A stretch of 64,000 nt of DNA from CAWJMD01 sp963845675 (GTDB lineage: Bacteria; Actinomycetota; Actinomycetes; Actinomycetales; CAWJMD01). The position numbers and the translations under genes are program-made. The stretch covers positions 248,001 through 312,000 of the forward strand of contig CAWJSX010000003.1 in the NCBI GenBank assembly GCA_963845675.1, written 5' to 3'. Below, piece after piece: positions 51,562 through 63,944 of this stretch. Under the pieces are notes generated by a model. That model saw only the letters and a list, made by a program, of their open reading frames with translations. It was not told the origin of the DNA and searched no databases. Positions within the stretch are counted from its first letter, which is position 1. Every line of letters starts with the position of its first letter.

Positions 51562-53750
51562 ATGACCGAGCAGACGGGGCCGGGCGCACTCGCGGCTAGC
51601 GCGAGCGCGTCCGGCACGCCGACGGCCCCGCGCAACGCGTGGCTGACGGCCTTCGCCGCGGGTGTGGGGCTGCTCGGGCTCGGCGTGGGTGGTGTGGTCG
51701 TCGCGCATGACCCACCTCTGGAGTGGCTGAGCACGCACCCGTGGCAGCTGGTCGTGCTGGCGCTCGCGCTCGCCCTTGGAGAGCTGAAGCCCATCCCCGT
51801 CTCGCGCGGCGACGACACCGTCTCGCCGGTCACCATCTCCACCACGTTCGCGGTGGCCCTGATCGTGCCTCGGGCCCCTGTCGTGGCTTCTCCTCGTCCA
51901 CACGCTCGCCGTCGGTCTCGACGACCTGCGAGGGCGGTCGTCGGCCGCTCCAGATCCTGTTCAACGCGGGGCAGTACGCGCTGAGCATCGTCGCCGCGCG
52001 CGCCGTGTTCTGCCTGATGACGGGGACGCCGTTGCTCGGCGGCTACGCGGAGTTCGACGTCGCCGACCTGCTGCCCGCGCTCGTGGCCGGCGCGGTCTTC
52101 GCCCTGGCCAACGACTCACTGGTCGCCGTCGTCGTCGCGCTCGCCTCGGGGCAGCGCGTCAGCACCATGCTGCGCGAGGACGTGCGGTTCAAGCTGGAGA
52201 CCTCCGGCGTGCTCGTGGCGCTCGCGCCGCTCGCCGCCCTGCTGGCGGACACGTCCCTGCTGATGCTGCCCCTGCTCGCCCTGCCGGTCCTGGCCGTGCG
52301 CCGGGCGGCGCACCTGGCGGTGCTGCGCGAGCGTCAGTCGCTGCACGACCCCCTGACCGGCCTGGCCAACCGGGAGCTGTTCCGCCGTCGCGTCGAGCGT
52401 GCCGTGGCGTCGGCCCCGGGCGAGGACCGCGGCGTCGCCGTGCTGATGGTCGACATGGACCACTTCAAGGACGTCAACGACATCCTCGGTCACCACGTCG
52501 GCGACCAGCTGCTGCGCGAGATCGCGGGCCGCATCGAGCGTGCCGCCGTGCGCCGTACGGGGAGCACGCGACCGTCGCCCGTCTCGGGGGCGACGAGTTC
52601 GCGATCGTGCTGACGGACGCCCGCCCGGTGGCGCAGGCGGAGCATGCTGGCGGAGAACCTGCTGACCCTGATGGCCCGCCCGGTCGACATCCCCGGCCAG
52701 CGGCTGTCCGTCCAGGGGAGCATCGGCGTCACGACCACGAGCCGGCCGCGAGGTCGACGTGCACGGACTGCTGTCTGAGGCCGACATCGCCCTGTACGAG
52801 GCCAAGCGGGAGCGGGCGCGCTACCGCGTCTTCGAGCCGGGCACCGTCACCGGGTCCGGCCGAGCGGCTGGTGCTGCTGCCCCGCCTGCGAGAGGCCGTC
52901 GAACGCGGCGAGCTCGAGGTGGTCTACCAGCCGCAGCTCGACGTCCGCGACGGACGCGTGATGACGGTGGAGTCGCTGGTCCGTTGGGACCACCCGACCC
53001 ACGGGCCGACTCGGACCCGGACGCGTTCATCGAGCTCGCGGAGAGCGCCGGCCTCATCGGCGCGCTGACGAGCCACGTGCTCGCCGTGTCGGTCGAGGCG
53101 GCCAGCGGGTGGCGTCAGCGCGGCTGGGACGTCGGGATCGCCGTGAACCTGTCCGCCCGGCAGCTGACCGACCAGTCGCTGCCCCAGGAGGTCGCGGGGC
53201 TGCTGCAACCGGTGGGGGCTGCCGGCGTCGCACCTGACGATCGAGGTCACCGAGAGCAGCCTGATGGAGGACGCGCGACAGGCGAGCCGCCGTGCTGCGC
53301 GCCCTGCGCGACATGGGCGTCCGCCTCGCGATCGACGACTTCGGCACGGGCTACTCCTCGCTGGTGCTGCTGCAGCGGCTGGACGTCGACGAGCTGAAGG
53401 TCGACCGCAGCTTCGTGGCCGGGCCTCGTGCGCGGCAGCCACGACGAGATCCTCGTGCGGTCGATCATCGACCTCGGCCACAACCTCGGCCTGGACGTGG
53501 TCGCCGAGGGCGTCGAGACGTCCACCGTGGCGGAGCACCTGAGCGCCATGGGGTGCGACCGCCTCCAGGGCTACCTGTTCGGACGTCCGATGCCGAAGGA
53601 CGCCATCACCGCGCTCCTCGCCGCCCAGTACGCGGTGGGGTGGCACGGTGCCGGGGCCACGGCACCCGGCGCGCGCGACCACGGCGGCGCGGGAGCAGCG
53701 GCGTGCGACCGAGGCTGCGCGCCGTCGGCGGCACGGGCGCCGCGTTCTGA
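51562..53750 (+). pseudogene. Membrane GGDEF-EAL c-di-GMP protein, many frameshifts
   Basis: An N-terminal membrane sensor of five to seven helices (LTAFAAGVGLLGLGVGGVVV; WQLVVLALALALGELKPIPV; LLPALVAGAVFALANDSLVA) is followed by a GGDEF domain (DPLTGLANRELFRRRVERAV, DMDHFKDVNDILGHHVGDQL, ARLGGDEFAIVL) and an EAL domain. The EAL motif reads ESL (VESLVRWDHP), but the other site residues look kept (NLSARQLTD, IEVTESSLMED, AIDDFGTGYSSL, DELKVDRSFV, VVAEGVET, LQGYLFGRP). At least eight indels fall between ~51,885 and ~53,430. Probably a bifunctional or PDE protein controlling c-di-GMP. The stop TGA at 53748-53750 overlaps the next ATG. Confidence 0.78.
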
Positions 53751-54349
53751 TGCTCGTCCTCGGCCTGTTCCTGCTCGGGGTCGCCCTGGTGCCCCTGACC
53801 GGCGGCACGTGGCGCGGCCTGTCGCGGCTGCGGCTGCGGCACGGCTGGCTGGCTCTGGCCGCCCTGGTGTGCCAGCTGTTCGTGCTCCAGGTTCCTGGTC
53901 TCCCCGAAGCGTTCTCGGCGCCGGTCCACGTGCTCACCTACGGTCTCGCGGCGGCCCTGGTCGTCGCCAACCGGCACGTCACGGGGCTGTGGCTGCTCGC
54001 CCTCGGAGCCGCCTGCAACGGGGTCACGATCGCCCTCAACGGCGGCACCCTGCCCGCATCGCCGGAGGCCATGCGCACGGCCGGGCTACCGGTGGAGGAC
54101 GGTTTCGCCAACTCGGGCGTGGTCACCGACCCTGTGCTGCCGTGGCTCGGCGACGTGTTCGCGGTGCCGGCGTCGGTGCCCCTGGCCAACGTGTTCAGCG
54201 TCGGTGACGTGCTCATCGTCGTCGGCGCCTGGTGGATGCTGTGGGCCGCCACGCGCCTCGACCACCCGGCCGACCGCGCCGAACCTCTCCCACCCGGCAC
54301 CATCAGCAGCAGACCCCCGACGGTGCGCGTGCCGCCGGCCCCTGGCTGA
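53750..54349 (+). CDS. DUF5317-family membrane protein
   Basis: 199 residues with about five transmembrane helices (MLVLGLFLLGVALVPLTGG; HGWLALAALVCQLFVLQV; VHVLTYGLAAALVVANRH; GLWLLALGAACNGVTIALN). The conserved late segment is GFANSGVVTDPVLPWLGDVF, then NVFSVGDVLIVVGAWWMLW, typical of DUF5317, often beside HD-GYP or GGDEF genes as here. The start is uncertain because the frame is open further upstream; ATG 53750 overlaps the previous stop. Function unknown. Confidence 0.75.
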   Translation: MLVLGLFLLGVALVPLTGGTWRGLSRLRLRHGWLALAALVCQLFVLQVPGLPEAFSAPVHVLTYGLAAALVVANRHVTGLWLLALGAACNGVTIALNGGTLPASPEAMRTAGLPVEDGFANSGVVTDPVLPWLGDVFAVPASVPLANVFSVGDVLIVVGAWWMLWAATRLDHPADRAEPLPPGTISSRPPTVRVPPAPG

Positions 54350-54420
54350 GCCACGCGGGTTCGCGGCCCCTCGTCCAGCGAGCGTCTTGTGCTAGACAGG
54401 CGTCAACCGAGGGAGCGCAC

Positions 54421-55563
54421 GTGACGGAACTGAGCCTGGGAGCCGTGTCCCGGTCGCGCAAGGAGAACGAGCGGCGGCTCCCGATCCACCCGGCGCACAT
54501 CGAGCGGATCGACCCGGCCCTGCGGCGGCGCATCTACCTCGAGGACGGCTACGGGGAGCCGTTCGGGATCAGCGACGACCACCTCGCCGCGCTGGTCGGG
54601 GGGCTGCGCACGCGGGACCAGCTCGTCGCGGAGTGCGATGTCGTGCTGCTGCCGAAGCCGGTGCTCGAGGACGTGGCCGAGCTGCGGGAGGGGCAGATCC
54701 TGTGGGGCTGGCCGCACTGCGTCCAGGACGAGCACCTGACTCAGATCGCCATCGACCGGCGGCTCACGATGATCGCCTTCGAGGCGATGAACCACTGGAA
54801 CCGGGACGGGTCCTTCGGCCTCCACGTCTTCCACAAGAACAACGAGATCGCCGGGTACGCCTCGGTGCTGCACGCGCTGCAGCTGACCGGCTCGACGGGT
54901 GACTACGGGCGGCGGCTGCGAGCGGTCGTGATCGGCTTCGGGGCGACGGCGCGGGGCGCGGTGACCGTGTTGAACGCGCTCGGGGTGCACGACGTCACCG
55001 TCCTGACCGGCCGCGAGGTGGCGGCGGTCAGCTCGCCGATCCACTCCGCCCGCATCCTGAACTTCGACCACGACGACGACGACCCACGGCGCAGCCACGT
55101 CACGACCGACGACGGCCGCGTGCCGGTGGCCGGGTTCCTCGCCGAGTACGACGTCATCGTCAACTGCGTCCTGCAGAACCCGGACTCGCCGCTGATGTTC
55201 CTGGTCGACGAGGACCTCCCGAGGCTGAGTCCCGGCACGCTGATCGTCGACGTGTCGTGCGACGACGCCATGGGCTTCAGCTGGGCGCGTCCGACGACGT
55301 TCACGGAGCCGATGTTCGACGTCGGTGACCACGTGCACTACTACGGCGTCGACCACAGTCCCTCGTACCTGTGGAACTCCGCCACCTGGGAGAACAGCGA
55401 GGCGCTGCTCCCGTTCCTGTCGACGGTGCTCGCCGGCGGACCGGCGTGGGACGTGGACGACACGGTCCGCCGAGCCATCGAGATCCGTGACGGCGTCGTC
55501 CAGAACCCTGCGATCCTCTCGTTCCAGAACCGGTCACCCGACTACCCGCACGACCCCGTCTGA
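54421..55563 (+). CDS. Alanine dehydrogenase / carboxyethylornithine synthase-like oxidoreductase
   Basis: 380 residues of the AlaDH/PNT superfamily. N-terminal substrate region: SRKENERRLPIHPAHIERID; then GWPHCVQDEHLTQIAIDRRL, FEAMNHWNRDGSFGLHVFHK, NNEIAGYASVLHALQLTG. The cofactor-binding loop is AVVIGFGATARGAVTVLNALG. The C-terminal half has VDVSCDDAMGFSWARPTTF and YGVDHSPSYLWNSAT. The NNEIAGYASVLHA and DHSP patterns are closer to N5-(carboxyethyl)ornithine synthase than to alanine dehydrogenase, as far as I recall. GTG 54421 follows GAGGGAG. Intact. Confidence 0.75.
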   Translation: MTELSLGAVSRSRKENERRLPIHPAHIERIDPALRRRIYLEDGYGEPFGISDDHLAALVGGLRTRDQLVAECDVVLLPKPVLEDVAELREGQILWGWPHCVQDEHLTQIAIDRRLTMIAFEAMNHWNRDGSFGLHVFHKNNEIAGYASVLHALQLTGSTGDYGRRLRAVVIGFGATARGAVTVLNALGVHDVTVLTGREVAAVSSPIHSARILNFDHDDDDPRRSHVTTDDGRVPVAGFLAEYDVIVNCVLQNPDSPLMFLVDEDLPRLSPGTLIVDVSCDDAMGFSWARPTTFTEPMFDVGDHVHYYGVDHSPSYLWNSATWENSEALLPFLSTVLAGGPAWDVDDTVRRAIEIRDGVVQNPAILSFQNRSPDYPHDPV

Positions 55564-55564
55564 C

Positions 55565-55915
55565 TCAGGCTCGCGAGGCGCACCTGATGCAGGTCGTGGC
55601 TGTCGGCCGAGCCTCGAGGCGCGCGGACGCGATCGTCTCCCCGCAGGACAGGCAGCGTCCGTAGGAGCCCTCGTCCCACCGCGCGAGCGCGGCGTCCACG
55701 TCGCCCAGGCGGCGCCTCGCCTGGTCGAGGAGGGCGGTCACCTGCGCCCGCTCGAACGCGATCGTCGCCCCCTCGGGGTCGTGCTCGTCGTCGGCGTTGG
55801 CGCCCGCGGTCGCGTCGACCACGTCCCGCAGGTCACCGCTGAGCCCGGCGATGCGAGCGAGCGTGCGCGCCCGCTCGTCCTCCAGCGTCCGGCGGGAGGG
55901 CACGGGACCAGGCAC
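55565..55915 (-). CDS. DksA/TraR-family C4 zinc-finger protein
   Basis: 116 residues. A coiled-coil N-terminal half (LEDERARTLARIAGLSGDLR) precedes a C-terminal zinc finger with CLSC and CIRC pairs (YGRCLSCGETI, ATTCIRCASRA). Actinobacterial members such as RbpA-unrelated TraR-like proteins bind RNA polymerase or have unknown roles. GTG 55915 is used; it lies eight bases after the maltokinase stop, so it may be the last gene of that operon. Convergent with the dehydrogenase-like gene by one base. Confidence 0.85.
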   Translation of the reverse strand: MPGPVPSRRTLEDERARTLARIAGLSGDLRDVVDATAGANADDEHDPEGATIAFERAQVTALLDQARRRLGDVDAALARWDEGSYGRCLSCGETIASARLEARPTATTCIRCASRA

Positions 55916-55923
55916 CCGAGCGC

Positions 55924-57237
55924 TCAGGTGAGCAGACGCTCGACCGCGCGCAGGGGCACGCCGAGCCAGTCGGGACGGTTCCTCGTCTCGTAGACCACCT
56001 CGTACAGGGCCTTGTCGAGCTCGAGTGCGGCGAGGAGGTCCGCATGGATCCGCGGGTCGGCGCCGCCGGCCCGGGCGTAGGCCGCGCAGAACGCGTCCCG
56101 GCAGGCCTCGACCCACTGCCGCGACCGCTCCGCGGCATCGCCGCCCAAGAGCCCTGCCGCGTAGTCGAACGAGCGGAGCATGCCCGCCACGTCGCGCAGA
56201 GCCAGGTCGGGGACGACACGTTCGGACAGGGGCCGCAGCGGCTCCCCCTCGAAGTCCAGCAGGATCCAGCCTCGCTCGGGGGAGTGGAGCACCTGCCCCA
56301 GGTGGTAGTCGCCGTGGACGCGCTGCAGGTCAGGGAGGTGCGTGAGCGTGTCCAGCCGGTGGCGTGGTCGTGGAGCGCTGACGCGTGGGCCTCGAGGGCA
56401 GGAGCGGAGTCGAGCGCCCAGGCGACGCGGGCGCGCAACCCGGCGATCACCTGACCACGGACGTCCTCGCTCATCGCCCGATGACCGAACGCCTCGGCCA
56501 TCGACACGTGCACCTGTGCAGTGGCCTCGCCGAGACCGGCTGCGCTGGTGGTGAAGTCGGCTCCGTGGGTGACGGAGACCACGGCCTCCCGCCAGGCGTC
56601 CTCGCTGCCGGCGAGGAACTCGGCCGCGACGGCGAGGTGACCCTCGACCTGCGACCCGTCACGAGCCGTCCACCCGCCCGACGACCAGCCGACGGGCTCC
56701 GCGACGCGATGGCATCCGACCCGGGTCAGCGCGGCAGCGACCTCGACGTCGGGGTTGGAGCCGGGGTACAGGGTGCGGAACACCTTGACGATGCAGGCCT
56801 CCAGGGTGCCCTCGGCCACGATCACGCTGGTGTTCGACTGCTCGCCCGACAGCACCCGCGAGCTGGCGACGCAGGGCCGGGGACGCGTGCTCCCTCGGGC
56901 GTCTCGAGCGAGGTCAGCAGGGCCGCGACGTAGGCCCCGTCGTGCGGGCCGTCGTAGACCCAGCACTCGCCAATGCGCGCGTGCTCCGTGCGACCCACCA
57001 GAGCGCCCTCGGCCGCGTCGAGGGGTTCGCGACGGAAGGTGAGCGGCACCTGCACGACGTCGAGGCGCTCGCCCGAGTCCAGTCCGACGAGGTGCACCTC
57101 CACCACGACCGCGGGGTCGGACTCGTCGAGGGTGATCCCTCCCACCTGGTGCAGGGAGACCCCGCGCCCCTTGGCCGGGTACCACCGCTGGCGCGGCAGC
57201 CAGGTGTGCAGGAGGTGTGGCAGCGTCTCGGTGGAGC

Positions 57238-57241
<4 letters not shown>
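55924..57241 (-). pseudogene. Maltokinase (Pep2/Mak), two frameshifts
   Basis: Phosphorylates maltose to maltose-1-phosphate for GlgE. The N-terminal cap is LPHLLHTWLPRQRWYPAKGR, the nucleotide region SGEQSNTSVIVAEGTLEACI then VKVFRTLYPGSNPD, the catalytic loop QRVHGDYHLGQVLHSP and the metal site ILLDFEGEP. Shifts near 56,885 and 56,360 move the coding between frames. Restored length is ~437 residues, normal for the family. GTG 57241 overlaps the treS stop (GTGA), so TreS and maltokinase are coupled, as expected for partners in one pathway. Confidence 0.85.
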
Positions 57242-58956
<1,715 letters not shown>

Positions 58957-58958
58957 GT

Positions 58959-61126
58959 TCAGTTCCTCCTGATGTGGACGACGTGGGCCGGGGCGTCCGG
59001 TCCGAGCCTGACGTAGACGTACTCGCCCCACTGCCAGGACGCGCCGGACAGCAGGTCGTGCGCGACGAACGAGTCGTGCCAGTCGTACCCGAGGGCGACC
59101 ATGTCGAGCTTGATCGTCGCCTCGCGCGTCGAGTGGGGGTCGAGGTTCACGATCGTGAGGATGGTGTCCTCCCGTCCCGTCGGGGACAGCTCGGCCGGCA
59201 CGCGGCGCGAGTACGCGATGAGGGACTCGTCGAAGGTCTGGTGGAACACGATGTCGCGCAGGCGCTGCAGTGCGGGGTGCTCGCGGCGGATGCGGTTCAG
59301 CGTGGCGAGCAGCGGCTGGAGGCTCTCACCCCGCTCGAGGGCGCCGGAGAAGTCACGAGGCCTGAGCTCGTACTTCTCGTTGTCGATCTGCTCCTCGACG
59401 CCTGGCCGGGCGACGTTCTCGACGCAGCTCGTAGCCCGAGTAGATGCCCCAGGTGGGCACCGCCGTTGCGGCCAGGACGGCGCGCAGCATGAACGCCGTC
59501 CGTCCCCCGAACTGCATGGTCGGGCGTGAGGATGTCGTGCGTGGTCGGCCAGAAGCTCGGACGCATGTAGTCGGCGGTACCGGGCTTGCCCTCGGTCACC
59601 ACCTCCGCCCCCGTCGAGAGCTCGGTGAGGTACGACGTCAGCTCGGCCTTGGTGTTGCGCCACGTGAAGTACGTGTACGACTGGTGGTAGCCGACCTTCG
59701 CCAGCCCACGCATCATCGCCGGACGGGTGAACGCCTCGGCCAGGAAGATGACCTCGGGGTGGTCGCGGTTGACCTCCTCGATGAGCCACTCCCAGAACTC
59801 GACCGGCTTGGTGTGCGGGTTGTCGACCCGGAACGCGGTCACGCCGTGGTCGACCCACAGCTGGATGACGCGCAGCACCTCGGCGTAGACCCCCTCGGGG
59901 TCGTTGTCGAAGTTCATCGGGTAGATGTCCTGGTACTTCTTCGGCGGGTTCTCCGCGTAGGCGATGGACCCGTCGGCCCGCGTCGTGAACCACTCGGGGT
60001 GCTCGGTGACCCAGGGGTGGTCGGGCGAGCACTGCAGGGCGATGTCCATCGCGACCTCGAGGCCGAGCTCCTTGGCGCGTGCGACGAAGGCGTCGAAGTC
60101 CTCGAACGTGCCCAGCTCGGGGGCGATGGCGTCGTGGCCACCGTCCGGCGAACCGATGGCGTACGGCGAGCCGGGGTCGTCCGGGTCGGCGGTCAGCGTG
60201 TTGTTGCGGCCCTTGCGGTTCGTCGTGCCGATGGGGTGGATCGGGGTGAGGTAGGCGACGTCGAAACCCATCTCGGCGATCGCGTCGAGGCGCTTGGCGG
60301 CGGTGCGCAGGGTGCCGGTCGTCCAGGTGCCGGTGGCGGCGTCGTGCACGGCGCCCTCGGACCGCGGGAAGAACTCGTACCAGGAGCCGTACAGGGCCAG
60401 CTGGCGCTGCACGCGCAGGGGGAACGACGCGGTCGCCGTGACGTAGCGGCGGAAGGGGTTGCGGGCCAGTGCGCGGTGCACCACCGCCGACGTGCCGGCG
60501 GCGAGCCGTGCCTGGGCCGGCCGCTCCGTGTCGCGCAGTCCCGCGACGGCGGCGACGAGGTGCGCGTGGTCCGCCTGGCTGTGCGCCGGGTCGGCGGCCG
60601 CCTGCTCCAGCAGCAGGGCGCCCTCGACGAGCATCAGCTCGGTGTCGACGTCGGCCGCAACCTTGATGACGGCGTCGTGCTCCCAGGTGCCGTACGGGTC
60701 GTCCCAGCCCTCGACCCGGAACGACCAGTCGCCGACCGCGTCCGGGACGACCTGCGCCAGGTAGCGGTCGGTGCCGGGGTCGCCCGGCAGCATGCGCTGG
60801 CGAGTGTGCTCGGAGCCGTCCGGGCGCAGCAGCACGGCGGTGGCGGCGACGGCGTCGTGCCCCTCGCGGAACACCGTCGCGCTGATCGGCACCGCCTCGC
60901 CCACGACGGCGCGGGCCGGCCAGCGCCCTCCGTCGACCGCCGGGCCGACGGACATCACGGGGATCCGTCCCAGGCCCGACGACGAGCGCGCCGCGGTCGT
61001 GTCGACCGCAGGAGCGGGTGCCTCCGCGGCAGCGGCAGTCGCCTGCGATGCACTCCGCGGTGACGCGCTGGGGGACGTGGTCGGGGTCTGCCTCGGGCGC
61101 TGGGACTTCTTGCTGGACCGGATCAC
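58959..61126 (-). pseudogene. glgE: Alpha-1,4-glucan:maltose-1-phosphate maltosyltransferase GlgE, two frameshifts
   Basis: GH13_3 enzyme that extends alpha-glucan from maltose-1-phosphate. It shows RWPARAVVGEAVPISATVFR, YGSWYEFFPRSEGAVHD, LTPIHPIGTTNRKGRNNTL, nucleophile VTAFRVDNPHTKPVEFWEWL and acid VIFLAEAFTRPAMM. Shifts near 59,508 and 59,443 bracket MQFGGRTAFMLRAVLAATAV, then VENVARPGVEEQIDNEKYE continues to the end HVVHIRRN. Restored length is ~720 with a ~55-residue extra head if GTG 61126 is used; a shorter start near SVGPAVDGGRW is possible. First gene of glgE-treS-maltokinase. Confidence 0.9.
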
Positions 61127-61305
61127 CCGGGGAACGCTACCGAGCGGGCGGCCCTCCGTGCAGGTCGTGGCCGTGCGTGGCTGGGACGTCGTGGGACCAC
61201 GCCCACCCCCGCAGATCGCGGACGATCTGGGATGCGAAGGGGGGAAGAAATCGCGGAAAGGGGACGATCTGCAGGGAGACTGGTCCTGGCGTCGCTCTGC
61301 AACTT

Positions 61306-61322
61306 CTTGCGAACTTCGCAAG
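61306..61322. promoter_or_regulatory. 17-bp perfect palindrome between glgE and glgP, candidate operator
   Basis: CTTGCGAACTTCGCAAG, symmetric about the central C. It lies in the 248-base divergent gap, ~180 bases from glgE and ~50 upstream of the glgP start. CTTGCG/CGCAAG dyads are typical of LacI-family sugar regulators in actinobacteria, so control by a maltose/maltodextrin-type repressor is plausible. The remainder of the gap (61127-61305) shows nothing else clear. Confidence 0.5.
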
Positions 61323-61360
61323 GAGGCGACCGGCCCGGCGTGTCGGGTCGCGACCTCCCG

Positions 61361-61374
61361 TACGCTCCCCCGTC
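61361..61374 (+). promoter_or_regulatory. Candidate -10 of glgP promoter
   Basis: TACGCT (61361-61366) lies eight bases before the GTG start, so the transcript would be leaderless or nearly so. It is ~40 bases downstream of the palindrome. Confidence 0.35.
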
Positions 61375-63944
61375 GTGAGAGCGATTCGACGGTTCACCGT
61401 CCGTACAGTCCTGCCCGGCACGATCGGCGCCCTCGGGCAGCTGGCCCTGAACCTGCGGTGGTCGTGGCACGCCCCGACGCGCGACCTGTTCGCGTCGCTG
61501 GACCCCCAGCGCTGGGAGGCGCGCTGCGGCACGACCCCGTGCGCCTGCTCGGCGACCTGCCGACCGACCGCCTCGACGGACCTCGCGGCCGACCCCGAGT
61601 TCGTCGACCAGGGTGCGCGCCGCGGCCGACGACCTGCACACGTACCTGACCGAGCCCCGCTGGTACCAGGGCCTGGACGATGACCCGCCGGCGTCCATCG
61701 CCTACTTCAGCCCGGAGTTCGGCATCACGTCGGTCCTGCCGCAGTACTCGGGCGGTCTCGGGATCCTCGCCGGCGACCACCTCAAGAGCGCGTCCGACCT
61801 CGGCGTGCCCATCACCGGTGTCGGCCTGCTCTACAAGAGCGGCTACTTCAAGCAGTCGCTCTCCCCGGACGGGTGGCAGACCGAGGACTACCCGGTCCTG
61901 GACCCGGACGAGCTGCCGCTGACCCAGCTCCGCGAGGCCGACGGCACGCCCTGCCAGATCGTCGTCGAGCTGCCCGGTGGCCGCAGCCTCGTGGCACACG
62001 TGTGGAAGGCGGACGTGGGACGCGTGCCGCTGCTGCTGCTCGACTCCGACGTGCCCGAGAACGACGACGCCGCACGGTCGATCACCGACCGGCTGTACGG
62101 CGGTGGAGGCGAGCACCGGCTGCAGCAGGAGATGCTGCTCGGCATCGGCGGGGTCCGCGCCCTGCGTCTGTGGTCTCGCCTGTCCGGCTCGCCGGCGCCG
62201 GAGGTGTTCCACACCAACGAGGGCCACGCCGGCTTCCTCGGTCTGGAACGCATCCGCGAGGTGATGTGCGGAGGGCCTGACGTTCGACGAGGCGATGACC
62301 GCCGTGAAGGCCGCGACCGTCTTCACGACGCACACGCCGGTGCCCGCGGGCATCGACCGCTTCGGCGCCGACCAGATCGAGCTGTACCTGGGTGGCTCGG
62401 GCGTCCTGGGCGACCTGCCGATGGACCGCGTGCTCTCCCTCGGCGCCGAGGACTACGCCGGCGGACACGCGGGCGTGTTCAACATGGCCGTGATGGGCCT
62501 GCGCCTGGCGCAGCGCGCCAACGGCGTCTCGCAGCTGCACGGCCAGGTCAGCCGCGGCATGTTCGAGGGCCTCTGGCCGGGCTTCGACGAGAACGAGGTG
62601 CCGATCGCGTCCATCACCAACGGCGTGCACGCACCCACGTGGGTCGACCGGCGGGTCTTCGAGGTCGCGGAGAAGCACATCGGCTCCGAGATGGTGGCCG
62701 AGGCCCGCGGGTGGGAGCGCGTGGGTGAGGTCCCCGCCGCCGAGATCTGGCGTGTGCGACGCGAGATGCGCTCCCAGCTCGTGGACGACGCCCGGCGCCG
62801 TGTGCGGTCGTCGTGGATCGACCGCGGCGCCAGCCGGGCCGAGCTCGGATGGGTCGACGAGGTCCTCGACCCCGACGTCCTGACGATCGGGTTCGCGCGC
62901 CGCGTGCCGACGTACAAGCGGCTCACGCTCATGATGCGCGACCCCGATCGGCTGAAGTCGCTCCTGCTGCACCCCGACCACCCGGTGCAGCTGGTGATCG
63001 CGGGCAAGTCGCACCCGGCCGACGACCAGGGCAAGCGGCTCATCCAGCAGCTGGTGCAGTTCGCCGACGACCCCGAGGTCCGGCACCGCATCGTCTTCCT
63101 GCCCAACTACGACATCGAGATGGCGCAGACCCTCTACCCGGGCTGCGACGTCTGGCTGAACAACCCGCTGCGCCCGCTCGAGGCCTGCGGCACGTCCGGG
63201 ATGAAGGCGGCCCTCAACGGGTGCCTGAACCTCTCGATCCTGGACGGCTGGTGGGACGAGTGGTTCGACGGCGAGAACGGCTGGGCCATCCCGACCGCGG
63301 ACGGCGTCGACGACCCCGACAGGCGGGACGACATCGAGTCGGCGGGCCTGTACGACCTGGTCTCGCGTCAGGTGGCGCCCCTCTTCTACGACCGTGACGA
63401 GAACGGCCTCCCGGGCCGCTGGCTGGAGATGGTGCGGCACACGCTGGGGACCCTCGGTCCGAAGGTCCTCGCGTCGCGCATGGTCAGCGACTACGTCGCG
63501 CAGCTGTACGTGCCGGCCGCCCACGGCGGCCGTGCGCTCAACGGCCCGCGGTACGCGGGCGCCAAGGACCTGGCTGACTGGACGTCGAGGGTGCGGAGCG
63601 CCTGGGACGGTGTGCGCGTCGACCACGTGGAGTCGGTGGGGATCGGCAGCTCACCGCAGGTCGGTGAGGTCCTCAGCGTGCGTGCCTACGTCTCCCTCGG
63701 CTCCCTCTCTCCCGCCGACGTGCGGGTCGAGGTGCGGTACGGACGCGTGGACGAGAGCGACGAGATGGGCGAGACGAGTGCCCAGGTGCTCGCGCACGTC
63801 GAGAGCTACGAGGACGGTCGCCACCAGTTCGCCGGCGACGTCACCCTCGGCCGGACCGGTGCGTTCGGGTACACGGTGCGCGTCCTGCCGTTCCACGAGG
63901 CGCAGGTCAGCGCCGCGGAGACCGGGCTGGTCGCGAGCGCCTAG
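61375..63944 (+). pseudogene. glgP: Alpha-glucan phosphorylase GlgP, four frameshifts in the 5' third
   Basis: Cleaves alpha-1,4-glucans with phosphate to glucose-1-phosphate. The actinobacterial GlgP start is clear (AIRRFTVRTVLPGTIGALGQ, LALNLRWSWHAPTRDLFASL). Four indels near 61,525, 61,580, 61,610 and 62,275 shift the frame; each side continues (RHDPVRLLGDLPTDRL, AYFSPEFGITSVLPQYSGGL, GILAGDHLKSASDLGVPITG, EGLTFDEAMTAVKAATVFTT). From 62,290 on the gene reads cleanly, with FARRVPTYKRLTLMMRDPDR and the pyridoxal-phosphate site LEACGTSGMKAALNGCLNLS. Restored length is ~855 residues. Divergent from glgE. Confidence 0.9.

Noticed and set aside
59444..61063. 539-codon + strand frame opposite glgE
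   Set aside because: It mirrors the GlgE codons; no domain is visible, and all GH13 motifs are on the minus strand.
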